Source: Defluviicoccus sp. bin129 (GTDB lineage: Bacteria > Pseudomonadota > Alphaproteobacteria > MPNO01). Taken from it: a stretch of 64,000 bases of DNA. Shown here one piece after another: positions 56,183-64,000 of this stretch; position 1 is the first letter of the stretch; each line of letters starts with the position of its first letter. Location: contig MPNO01000001.1 of NCBI GenBank assembly GCA_002239065.1, positions 1 to 64,000 of the forward strand, written 5' to 3'. Position numbers and translations under genes: made by a program. A model generated the notes under the pieces. The model was not told the DNA's origin, ran no database searches, and saw nothing but the letters and a program-made list of their open reading frames with translations.

Positions 56183-56283
56183 ATCTCGGGCAATCGTGGA
56201 CAAACCGGGGCGCCGCAACTAGTTTGCGAACGGGTCGGTCGCGTCGCCGGTCCGACGAGTTTGTGATAACCGGAGGGAACTCG

Positions 56284-58278
56284 GTGGAAGGTTCCGCCTG
56301 GGAACGCGTCGCCGTCGAGACCCCATCATGCGTGCACCTGGCCCCGACCGGACCGGACCCGGCGGAAGGCTTGGACATGCGCCTCGACCGCGCCATCGAA
56401 GCCGCCGGAGCGTCGCTCCGCGAAGCGCAGGCGGCGGACGGCCACTGGATCTTCCCCCTCGAGGCGGATGTGACGATCCCGGCCGAATATATCCTGCTCG
56501 AGCATTTCATCGACGACATCGACGCCCCGCTGGAGGCCCGGCTCGCGGACTACATCCGCCGCCGCCAGGGAGAGGACGGCGGCTGGCCCCTGTTCCACGA
56601 GGGCGACACCGATGTCAGCGCGTCGGTCAAGGCCTATTTCGCCCTCAAATGCGTGGGCGACCAGCCGGAAGCTCCCCATATGAGCCGGGCGCGGGACGCC
56701 ATTCTCGCGCGCGGCGGCGCGGCGCAGTGCAATGTCTTCACCCGAATCACGCTGGCTCTGTTCGGACAGCTTCCGTGGCGGGCGGTGCCGATCATGCCGC
56801 TCGAACTCATGCTGCTTCCGCGCTGGTTCCCGATCCACCTCGACAAGGTGTCCTACTGGTCGCGCACGGTGATCGTGCCTCTCCTGGTGCTTCTCGACCG
56901 CCGGCCGAGGGCGGCCAATCCGGGCGACGCGACCATCGGAGAGCTGTTCCACGAAGACCCCTGGGAGCGCTGCCCCAATTTGGTGAGACCGACCGGAGCC
57001 GTGCTCGACACCGTCTTCCTCGCGGCCGACCGCGCGCTGCGGCTGCTCCGGCCCCTCGGCCCGCTTGCGCTGCGCCGGCGCGCGCTGGCAAGAGCGCTCG
57101 ACTTTATCGGCGAGCGGCTCAACGGGGATCACGGGATCGGCGGCATATTCCCGGCGATGGCCAACACGGTCATGACCTTCCACACGCTGGGCTACGGGAA
57201 GGACGATCCGCGCTACCGGGACGCGTGGAGCGCGATGAGGAATCTCCTGGTGGAGAAGCGGGGAGAGACGTTCTGCCAGCCCTGCCGGTCCCCGGTCTGG
57301 GATACCGCGCTCGCGGCGCACGCCCTGATGGAAGCCGGCGGGGCGGACAACCAGGAAGCCGCGGAACGCGCGTCCGGCTGGCTGGTGGGCGAACAGATCA
57401 CCGGGTTTCGCGGCGACTGGGCCCGCAAGCGTCCGCGGCTCGTCCCCGGCGGCTGGGCGTTCGAGTACCGCAACGAGCACTACCCCGACACGGACGACAC
57501 CGCGGTCGTGGTGATGGCGATCGACCGCGCCCTGTCCGCCGCCGCGAACGGCGCGGTGGAGCGCGGGGCGGAATGGATCGTCGGCATGCAGAGCTCCAAC
57601 GGCGGTTGGGGGTCTTTCGATGTCGACAACAACAAGCACTATCTGGACAGCATCCCCTTCGCCGATCACGGCGCGCTGCTCGACCCGCCGACGGCGGACG
57701 TCACCGCGCGCTGCATCGGCATGCTCGCCCAGCTCGGCCGCGGCCGCGACGACCCCGGCGTCGCGCGCGGCATCGAATTCCTGCTCCGCGAGCAGGAGCA
57801 GGACGGCTCGTGGTACGGGCGCTGGGGCATGAACTATGTCTACGGCACCTGGTGCGCCCTGAGCGCGTTCAACGCGCTGGGCGAGGATCCGGCCTCCCCC
57901 CATATCCGGCGCGCGGTGCGCTGGCTGGAATCGCGCCAGCGCGCGGATGGCGGCTGGGGCGAGGACGGCGCGACCTATTGGAGCGACCGGCGCGGCGAGG
58001 CCAGGGTCTCGACGCCGAGCCAGACCGCCTGGGCGATGCTCGCCTTGATGGCGGCGGGCGAGGCGGACGGTGAGGCGGTTCGGCGCGGCGTCGAATTCCT
58101 GCTCGACGCACCGCGCGAGGACGGATCGTGGCGGGAAGACCATTTCAACGCGGTCGGATTTCCCCGCGTCTTCTATCTCAAGTACCACGGCTACAGCGCC
58201 TATTTCCCGGTCCTAGCGCTCGCGCGCTACCGGCAGCTGCGCCGCGGCAACGCCAAGACCTCGCCTTTCGGGTTGTGA
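56284..58278 (+). CDS. shc: Squalene-hopene cyclase
   Basis: A 664-residue terpene cyclase turning squalene into hopene at the inner membrane. The protonating motif DTDDTAV lies in HYPDTDDTAVVVMAIDRAL, and QW-type repeats recur (QSSNGGWGSFDVDN, QRADGGWGEDG, QEQDGSWYGRWG). The GTG at 56284 has GGAGGGAA upstream. It follows hpnD by 101 bases and overlaps the next gene by four bases, so the three form one hopanoid operon. Confidence 0.97.
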   Translation: MEGSAWERVAVETPSCVHLAPTGPDPAEGLDMRLDRAIEAAGASLREAQAADGHWIFPLEADVTIPAEYILLEHFIDDIDAPLEARLADYIRRRQGEDGGWPLFHEGDTDVSASVKAYFALKCVGDQPEAPHMSRARDAILARGGAAQCNVFTRITLALFGQLPWRAVPIMPLELMLLPRWFPIHLDKVSYWSRTVIVPLLVLLDRRPRAANPGDATIGELFHEDPWERCPNLVRPTGAVLDTVFLAADRALRLLRPLGPLALRRRALARALDFIGERLNGDHGIGGIFPAMANTVMTFHTLGYGKDDPRYRDAWSAMRNLLVEKRGETFCQPCRSPVWDTALAAHALMEAGGADNQEAAERASGWLVGEQITGFRGDWARKRPRLVPGGWAFEYRNEHYPDTDDTAVVVMAIDRALSAAANGAVERGAEWIVGMQSSNGGWGSFDVDNNKHYLDSIPFADHGALLDPPTADVTARCIGMLAQLGRGRDDPGVARGIEFLLREQEQDGSWYGRWGMNYVYGTWCALSAFNALGEDPASPHIRRAVRWLESRQRADGGWGEDGATYWSDRRGEARVSTPSQTAWAMLALMAAGEADGEAVRRGVEFLLDAPREDGSWREDHFNAVGFPRVFYLKYHGYSAYFPVLALARYRQLRRGNAKTSPFGL

Positions 58279-58997
58279 GACCCGGGCGGCTCGGGATCGT
58301 CACCGGCCTTCCGGGGGAAACCCGCGCCGCGCGCGGCACGGCCGCCCTGATCCGGTGCGCCGGCGGCTCGCCGGGCCGCGCGCGGTCGCACGCCGAGGCC
58401 CTGGCCGGGTCGGGCGCGGCGGGGCTGGTGAGCTTCGGCGTGGCGGGCGGGCTGGATCCGGGGCTGCAGCCGGGAACCGTCGTCGTCGCGACCGGAATCG
58501 CCGCGCCCGGCGGCGGCTCGCTCGGGATCGACCGGGACTGGGCGGACCGGCTCGCCGCCAGGCTGGAGCCCGCGCTTGGCGTTGTCCGGGCGCCGGTCGC
58601 CGGAGCCCGCGGGCCGGTTGCCGACGCCGCCGCCAGGGCGGCGCTCGCCGAATCCTCGGGCGCCGCCGCGGTGGACATGGAGAGCCACGAAGTGGCGCTG
58701 GCGGCGGCGCAAGCCGGGCTGCCGGCGCTGGCGGTGCGCGCCATCGCCGACCCGGCCGGGCGCGGCCTGCCGGGAGCGGCGCTCGCCGCACTGGGCGTCG
58801 GCCGCGCCGGGGCGTTCACCGAGCTCTGCCGGCGTCCCGGCGACTGGCCGGCGCTCGCCCGGCTCGCGATGGATTACCGCCGGGCGCTCGCCGCGCTGCG
58901 CCGCGTCGTCGCCGCCGGCGGGCCCGATCTAGCCTTCCGCGGCGGCGCTAGCCCAGGAACTTCAGCAAATAGAGCGAGAGCTCGGGCACGTAGGTGA
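58275..58997 (+). CDS. hpnG: Hopanoid-associated nucleosidase/phosphorylase, HpnG-like
   Basis: A 240-residue purine-phosphorylase-fold protein. The core is GLVSFGVAGGLDPGLQPGTVVVA and the active-site AVDMESHEVALAAAQAG, with VRAIADPA downstream. HpnG removes adenine from adenosylhopane on the way to bacteriohopanetetrol. GTG at 58275 overlaps the shc stop. The C-terminus is Arg-rich and overlaps the convergent TRAP dctM gene by 50 bases. The Gly/Ala/Arg-rich composition is extreme but the motifs are kept. Confidence 0.88.
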   Translation: MRPGRLGIVTGLPGETRAARGTAALIRCAGGSPGRARSHAEALAGSGAAGLVSFGVAGGLDPGLQPGTVVVATGIAAPGGGSLGIDRDWADRLAARLEPALGVVRAPVAGARGPVADAAARAALAESSGAAAVDMESHEVALAAAQAGLPALAVRAIADPAGRGLPGAALAALGVGRAGAFTELCRRPGDWPALARLAMDYRRALAALRRVVAAGGPDLAFRGGASPGTSANRARARARR

Positions 58998-60222
58998 CGA
59001 TCACCAGCGCCAGGATGTTGATGACGATGAACGGCACCAGCCCCGGGTAGATGCTCTTGAGCGGCGCCTTGAACAGCGCCTGGGCGACGAAGATGTTGAG
59101 CCCGAAGGGCGGGGTGAACATGCCGATGGCAAGGTTCACCGTCATGATCACGCCGAAATGCACGAGGTCGACGCCGATCGCCGCCGCGATCGGGGCGAGC
59201 AGCGGGGTCAGCACCAGGATCGCCGATCCCGGGTCGAGCAGGCAGCCGACGATCAGCAGGAACACGTTGATGATCATCAGGATGACCCAGGGCGGCACGT
59301 CGAGCGCCTGGATCGCGGCGACCGCCGATTGCGGGATCCCGCTGATGGTCAGCAGCCAGGAGAACACGCCGGCGCCGGCGACGATGATCAGCACCTGGGC
59401 GGTGAGATACATCGAGTTGACCGAGACGTCCCAGATGCCGCGCCACGAGATGTCGCCGTAGATGAACTTGGTGACCAGGATGGCGTAGACGCAGGCCATC
59501 CCCGCCGCCTCGGTGGGCGAGAAGATGCCGGCATAGATGCCGCCCAGGATGATCCCCGGGGTGCCGAGCGCCCAGACACCCGACTTGCTGGCGCGCAGGA
59601 ACTCGCGCCACGCGAAGGGCTGGCCCTCGCGGATATCGCGCCGCGCTGCGTACCAGTAGATATAGCCGCCCATCATCAGCGACATCAGCAGGCCGGGGAA
59701 TACGCCGGCGATGAACAGATGGGACACCGACTGCTCGGCCGAGGCGCCGTACAGGATCATGCTGATCGAGGGCGGGATGACGATGGCGATCGCGCCCGAA
59801 GAGGTCAGCACGCCGGTGGAGAATTTCTCGTCGTAGCCCTTCTGGCGCAGCGGCGGGTACATCAGCCGGCCGACCGCGGCCACGGTCGCCGGGCTGGACC
59901 CCGAGATCGCGCCGAAGATGGTGCAGGTGCCGACGGTGGTCAGCGGCAGGCTGCCGCGCATCCCGCCGATCACCGACATCACCCAGGAGATGATGCGCTG
60001 CGAGATGCCCCCCATGCCCATCAGCTCGCCGGCGAAGATGAAGAACGGGACCGCCATCAGCGCGAACTTGTCGACGCTGCCGAACATCACCTGGTGGACC
60101 GCGGTATGCGGCACCTGCGTGAAGAACAGGAGGATGATCGCCGAGGTGGCGACCAAAATGATGAAGATCGGGAAGCCGAGGATCAGGAGGCCGACCGGCA
60201 TCAGGACCATCACCCACTCCAT
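58948..60222 (-). CDS. dctM: TRAP transporter large membrane subunit, DctM family
   Basis: A 424-residue integral membrane protein with about 12 hydrophobic segments. Family signatures include FALMAVPFFIFAGELMGMGG, TIFGAISGSSPATVAAVG, IPPSISMILYGASAEQS and NLAIGMFTPPFGLNIFVAQA. It uses an ion gradient to import a carboxylate-type solute with a periplasmic receptor. The DctQ subunit is just upstream. The DctP receptor is not in the window, so the substrate is unknown. Confidence 0.95.
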   Translation of the reverse strand: MEWVMVLMPVGLLILGFPIFIILVATSAIILLFFTQVPHTAVHQVMFGSVDKFALMAVPFFIFAGELMGMGGISQRIISWVMSVIGGMRGSLPLTTVGTCTIFGAISGSSPATVAAVGRLMYPPLRQKGYDEKFSTGVLTSSGAIAIVIPPSISMILYGASAEQSVSHLFIAGVFPGLLMSLMMGGYIYWYAARRDIREGQPFAWREFLRASKSGVWALGTPGIILGGIYAGIFSPTEAAGMACVYAILVTKFIYGDISWRGIWDVSVNSMYLTAQVLIIVAGAGVFSWLLTISGIPQSAVAAIQALDVPPWVILMIINVFLLIVGCLLDPGSAILVLTPLLAPIAAAIGVDLVHFGVIMTVNLAIGMFTPPFGLNIFVAQALFKAPLKSIYPGLVPFIVINILALVIVTYVPELSLYLLKFLG

Positions 60223-60277
60223 ACCCTGTCTCCCTGAAATCCTGCGCTGAGTCCGGGGTCGGCGCCGAAGCCGGCGC

Positions 60278-60883
60278 TCAGCCGGAGGCGCCCCGGTTGA
60301 GAGGTACGTCCTGTTGCTGCTCGGTCGCCGCGACGAGGTCCTCGACCTCGGTGGTCAGGTCGCCGGTGACCAGCCGCCGGAACCGCCACACGATGACCAC
60401 GAACATCATGATGAAGCCGAGCAGGATGGCGAAATGCGGGATCACCATCGGGATCTCCGCCACCACGCTGCGCTGGTCGAGCCGGTACATCAGCTCGGTC
60501 ACCGTAAAGGTCTGCGGCAGCACGAAGATGCAGACCAGCAGGAAGCAGGCGACGCCGGAGAAGTTCATGATCTCCTTGAACGGCGAGGGCATCATGATCG
60601 AGAAGAAGTCCATCTTCAGATGGTGCCCGTCCCAGCTCACCAGCACCGCGCCGATGAAGACCATCCAGACCATCGAGTAGATCATGATCTCCTCGGCCCA
60701 GACGATCGGCGCGAGGAACAGATAGCGGCCGAGGATGTTGGCGAAGTTGATCGCGATCCCGAACAGGATCAGCGAACCGATGATGAGCCGCGGCAGGCTG
60801 ACCACCCCGGCGCTGACGAACGGGTGCAAGGCGTCCGCGATCCGCGCCAGGGCCGCGCCGTCCTGTTGGCTGGAATCGCTCAT
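60278..60883 (-). CDS. dctQ: TRAP transporter small membrane subunit, DctQ family
   Basis: A 201-residue membrane protein with four hydrophobic segments (for example IIGSLILFGIAINFANILG and FAILLGFIMMFVVIVWRF) and the WAEEIMIYSMVWMVFIGA family core. It scaffolds the DctM subunit. Longer than many DctQ, with a soluble C-terminal tail. It is cotranscribed with dctM after 55 bases. Confidence 0.93.
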   Translation of the reverse strand: MSDSSQQDGAALARIADALHPFVSAGVVSLPRLIIGSLILFGIAINFANILGRYLFLAPIVWAEEIMIYSMVWMVFIGAVLVSWDGHHLKMDFFSIMMPSPFKEIMNFSGVACFLLVCIFVLPQTFTVTELMYRLDQRSVVAEIPMVIPHFAILLGFIMMFVVIVWRFRRLVTGDLTTEVEDLVAATEQQQDVPLNRGASG

Positions 60884-61079
60884 GGCCGTCCCCGCAACCG
60901 TTTTGTCTTCGTTGGCGGCCCGCGCGTGCTACGCCGTGCCGGACCGCGGCGGCGTCGCGGTCATCGTGGCCAGAATGCCCCGACATTGCAAGACCGCCCC
61001 GGCGGGCGCGCCCCGGCGGGCCGATTGCCGCGCCGGGGCGGCGGCCCTATAGTCGCCCCGACCAATCGCGGAGGCGCCG

Positions 61080-61790
61080 ATGCACCCCTTCGAAATGCCC
61101 AGCGAATATGTCGACCGGATGGTCGAGCGCCAGGGACGGCCGCATACCTGCGAGACCTTCGACGGCCCGAAGACGGCGCTGGTGGCGGTCGACATGCAGA
61201 TCTATTTCATGGAGGAGGGCCAGCTCGGCGCGGCGCCGGTCGCCCAGGAGATCGTGCCCAACGTCAACCGCCTCGCCGCGGCGGTGAGAGACGCCGGCGG
61301 TCTGGTGGTCTGGCTGCAGAACCTGGCGACCCGGGAATCGCTCACGAGCTGGTCGGTCACCCATGAGCGCCTGCTCCCGGAGAAGCGCGAGCAGCGCCTC
61401 GACGCCATGCAGCGCGGGGCGCGGGCGTTCCAGCTGTGGCCCACCCTCGACGTGCGCGACGAGGACGAGATCGTCGTCAAGCGCCGCTTCAGCGCCTTCA
61501 TCCAGGGCTCGTCGAATATCGAGAACGTGCTGCGCGACCGCGAGATCGAGACCATCATCGTCACCGGGGTGGCGACCAACGTGTGCTGCGAATCGACGGC
61601 GCGCGACGCGATGATGCTGAACTACCGCTCGCTGATGGTCTCGGACGGCTGCGCGACGATGAGCGATTCGGAGCACGCCGCGGCGCTCGGCAATTTCTAC
61701 CTCCATTTCGGCGACGTCCAGGAGACCGACGATCTGATCGCCCGGCTCGAGGCGTCGTCGCGGCGCAACGAGGGCGCCGCCGCCGAATAG
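61080..61790 (+). CDS. Isochorismatase-family cysteine hydrolase
   Basis: A 236-residue amidohydrolase. The Asp-Lys-Cys triad is visible: VAVDMQIYFM (Asp), VVKRRFSAF (Lys) and GVATNVCCESTARDAM (Cys), with the cis-peptide before the Cys region. The family includes maleamate amidohydrolase (NicF), RutB and biuret hydrolase. With a NicX-like gene 17 kb away and a Mo-hydroxylase next door, a maleamate- or ureido-amide role is possible but not shown. It is 8 bases upstream of the Mo-hydroxylase gene. Confidence 0.87.
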   Translation: MHPFEMPSEYVDRMVERQGRPHTCETFDGPKTALVAVDMQIYFMEEGQLGAAPVAQEIVPNVNRLAAAVRDAGGLVVWLQNLATRESLTSWSVTHERLLPEKREQRLDAMQRGARAFQLWPTLDVRDEDEIVVKRRFSAFIQGSSNIENVLRDREIETIIVTGVATNVCCESTARDAMMLNYRSLMVSDGCATMSDSEHAAALGNFYLHFGDVQETDDLIARLEASSRRNEGAAAE

Positions 61791-61798
61791 CCGCCGCG

Positions 61799-64000
61799 AT
61801 GCCCGACGACAGCGCGCTCAAATTCGGGATCGGCCAGCCGGTCCCGCGCAGCGAGGACCCGCGCCTGCTTTCGGGCGGCGGACGCTACACCGACGATGTC
61901 AACGCGCCCGGCCAGGCCCATGCGGTCTTCCTGCGCTCCGCGGCGTGCCACGGCGAGATCGCGGTCCTCGATGTCGCCGCCGCCTGCGCCGCCCCGGGCG
62001 TGCTCGCGGTCTATACCGGGGCCGACCTCGAAGCCGACGGGATCGGCCACATCCCCTGCCCGGTGCCGATGAAGAACCGCGACGGATCGGCGCCCAGCGT
62101 GCCGCCGCGCCCGGCGCTCGCGGTCGGACGGGTGCGCCATGTCGGCGATGCGGTGGCCGTGGTGATCGCCGAGACCCCGGGTGAGGCGCGCGACGCGGCG
62201 GAGGCCATCCGCCTCGAGATCGCGCCGCTCCCGGCCGCGGCGACCGTCGAGCGGGCGCTCGCCGAGGACGCGCCCGAACTCTGGGAGTGCTGCCCCGGGA
62301 ACGTCTTCCTCGACTTCCACATGGGCGACGAGGCGGCGGTCGAGGCGGCGCTCGCCGGGGCGCACCACGTCACCCGCATCCGCCTCGACAACACCCGCAT
62401 GGTGGTCAACGCGATGGAGCCGCGCGCCGCGCTCGCGCAGTACGACGCGGCGGCGGAAAAATTCACCCTCCATGTCGGCAGCCAGGGGGTGACCGGCTAC
62501 CGGGCGACGCTGGCGGGCGCGATCTTCGGCGTGGCGCCGGACCGGATCCGGGTGGTCAGCGACGATGTCGGCGGCTCCTTCGGCATGAAGGGCGCGGCCT
62601 ATGCCGAGGCGATCTGCGCGCTCTACGCGGCGCGCCGGCTGGGCCGCCCGGTCAAGTGGTGCGCCGACCGCGCGGAGAGCTTTCTCGCCGACCACCAGGG
62701 GCGGGCGATGACGGTCGAGCTCGCGCTCGCGCTCGACCGGGACGGCAATTTCCTGGCGCTCAAGGTCGACGCGCTCGGCGACATGGGGGCCTATCTGACC
62801 GCCATGGGGCCGTGGCCGGTGACCATGGTGGTCAGCCGCAACATCATCAGCGTCTACAAGACCCCGCTGTTCTCCTACGGCGCCAAATGCGTGTTCACCA
62901 ACACCGTCCCGACCGGCCCCTATCGCGGCGCCGGGCGGCCGGAATCGAAGTATTTCCTCGAACTGCTGGTCGACAAGGCGGCGGCCGAGACCGGCATCGA
63001 CCGGATCGAGCTGCGCCGGCGCAACCTGGTCCGGCCCGACCAGATGCCGTTCGAGACCCCGGTCGGGCTGACCTACGATTCGGGCGACTTCGAGGCGATT
63101 ATGGACCGGGCGATGGCGCGCGCCGACGCCGCGGGCTTCGCCGGACGCCGCCGGGGGAGCGAGGCCGCGGGCAGGCTGCGCGGGCTCGGCATCGCGCCCT
63201 ATCTCGAGACCACCGCGGCGCCCGGCACCGAGCTCGCCGATATCCGCTTCGAGGAGGACGGCACGGTGACCCTGGTCACCGGCACCTGCGATTTCGGCAT
63301 GGGCCACGCCACCCCCTTCGCCCAGCTGCTGAGCGAGACCCTCGGCGTGCCGTTCGAACGGGTCCGCATCGTGCAGCACGATTCCGACGAGATGAGCGAG
63401 GGCGCCGGCGGGTCGGGCGGCTCGCGCTCGGCGATCGCCTCGGGCGGCGCCATCCTCGAGGCAAGCGAGGCGGTGATCGCGCGCGGCCGGCGGATCGCGG
63501 GTCATGTGCTGGAGGCGGCCGCGGAGGACATCGAGTTCGCGGGCGGGGAGTTCCGGGTCGCCGGCACCGACCGGTCGATCGATATCATGAGCCTCGCGGC
63601 CGAGGCCCGCGGCAATCCGGCGCTGCCGGAAGACCTCGCCGGCGGGCTGGGGGCGAAGCGTTCGCACAAGACCAGCCCGATCAGCTTCCCCAATGGCTGC
63701 CATGTCTGCGAGGTCGAGATCGATCCGGATACCGGGGAGACCGCGGTCGAGCGCTACACGGTGGTCGACGATTTCGGCACCGTGCTCAACCCGCTGATCG
63801 TCGAGGGCCAGGTGCATGGCGGCATCGCCCAGGGGCTCGGCCAGGTGCTGCTGGAGAACACGGTCTATGACGACGACGGCCAGCTGGTGACCGGCTCCTA
63901 CATGGATTACGCGATGCCGCGGGCCGATCACATGGCGGCGGTCGACTTCACCACCCATCCGGTGCCCTGCGTCACCAACCCGCTCGGCGTCAAGGGCTGC
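61799..64000 (+). CDS. Xanthine dehydrogenase-family molybdenum hydroxylase, large subunit (3' end outside window)
   Basis: The first 734 codons of a Moco-binding subunit (full length about 770-790 expected). It opens GIGQPVPRSEDPRLLSGGGRYTDD, has DDVGGSFGMKGAAYAEA, the active-site loop PYRGAGRPE of the form II CoxL/aldehyde oxidase group, and CDFGMGHATPFAQLLSETLG. The window ends at GVKGC, just before the catalytic Glu of the usual GEAG motif. These enzymes hydroxylate N-heterocycles, aldehydes or CO; the loop excludes a form I CO dehydrogenase. FAD and Fe-S subunits are not seen upstream and may follow. Confidence 0.9.
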   Translation, partial: MPDDSALKFGIGQPVPRSEDPRLLSGGGRYTDDVNAPGQAHAVFLRSAACHGEIAVLDVAAACAAPGVLAVYTGADLEADGIGHIPCPVPMKNRDGSAPSVPPRPALAVGRVRHVGDAVAVVIAETPGEARDAAEAIRLEIAPLPAAATVERALAEDAPELWECCPGNVFLDFHMGDEAAVEAALAGAHHVTRIRLDNTRMVVNAMEPRAALAQYDAAAEKFTLHVGSQGVTGYRATLAGAIFGVAPDRIRVVSDDVGGSFGMKGAAYAEAICALYAARRLGRPVKWCADRAESFLADHQGRAMTVELALALDRDGNFLALKVDALGDMGAYLTAMGPWPVTMVVSRNIISVYKTPLFSYGAKCVFTNTVPTGPYRGAGRPESKYFLELLVDKAAAETGIDRIELRRRNLVRPDQMPFETPVGLTYDSGDFEAIMDRAMARADAAGFAGRRRGSEAAGRLRGLGIAPYLETTAAPGTELADIRFEEDGTVTLVTGTCDFGMGHATPFAQLLSETLGVPFERVRIVQHDSDEMSEGAGGSGGSRSAIASGGAILEASEAVIARGRRIAGHVLEAAAEDIEFAGGEFRVAGTDRSIDIMSLAAEARGNPALPEDLAGGLGAKRSHKTSPISFPNGCHVCEVEIDPDTGETAVERYTVVDDFGTVLNPLIVEGQVHGGIAQGLGQVLLENTVYDDDGQLVTGSYMDYAMPRADHMAAVDFTTHPVPCVTNPLGVKGC

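Noticed and set aside
61799-64000. Form I carbon monoxide dehydrogenase large subunit
   Set aside because: The active-site loop is PYRGAGRPE, not the AYRCSFR-type loop of form I CoxL.

Overview
This window looks like part of an alphaproteobacterial chromosome. It is very GC-rich, densely coded, and carries marker genes typical of that class: NDUFA12-type complex I protein, DUF2155, accB/accC/aat next to mlaD, hopanoid genes, a stand-alone PLP-fold III ornithine decarboxylase and a long RNase E. I would place it loosely near the Rhodospirillales or Rhizobiales on gene content alone; I cannot test this.

Layout. 1-730: the 5' end of an IS256-family element, with an inverted pair of DnaA-box-like sequences in its leader. 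732-3445: a tRNA-Met and a cysteine desulfurase/ferredoxin/MnmA operon for tRNA thiolation. 3659-6172: a hydrolase followed by two different toxin-antitoxin modules (RelE-type, then VapBC), separated by a mosaic of duplicated anmK and hydrolase sequence. 6169-12614: anmK, a polysaccharide deacetylase, tyrS and a large AsmA/DUF3971 protein. 12687-21122: glnE, bcp, an amidotransferase, a broken VOC gene, an S1C protease homologue lacking all three catalytic residues, a thioesterase, a luciferase-like oxidoreductase, and prfB with its programmed +1 frameshift. 21165-31175: PBP1A, an AmiC-type amidase, two small paralogues, a protein of three fused RidA domains, rne and an aminotransferase. 31437-41187: M48 peptidase, DsbA-like protein, ornithine decarboxylase, aroQ-accB-accC-aat, DUF2155, a methyltransferase, mlaD, NDUFA12 and a DUF482-type acyltransferase.

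41191-55045 is a catabolic region. On the minus strand a DUF1989 gene follows a gene with an in-frame TGA that I read as selenocysteine (UGSC-like family), with a strong stem-loop just after the TGA. Divergent from it run a NicX-like ring-cleaving dioxygenase, an alpha/beta hydrolase, an acyl-CoA dehydrogenase and an acyl-CoA ligase. Facing these is an eight-gene operon: MTHFR, small HTH-like protein, Rieske oxygenase, cupin, hydrolase, an SDR with altered active site, ThDP enzyme, and a frameshifted aspartate dehydrogenase. 55337-58997 holds hpnD-shc-hpnG for hopanoids. 58948-64000 holds TRAP transporter DctQ/DctM subunits, an isochorismatase-family hydrolase and a molybdenum hydroxylase large subunit cut by the window edge. 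Together the NicX-like, isochorismatase, Mo-hydroxylase, Rieske and TRAP genes suggest import and breakdown of an N-heterocyclic compound; this is inference.

The best candidates for something new are the TGA-containing selenoprotein candidate at 41863-43497, the single-chain triple RidA at 25533-26783, and the paired toxin-antitoxin insertions at 4293-6553. No CRISPR array, rRNA or prophage was seen.
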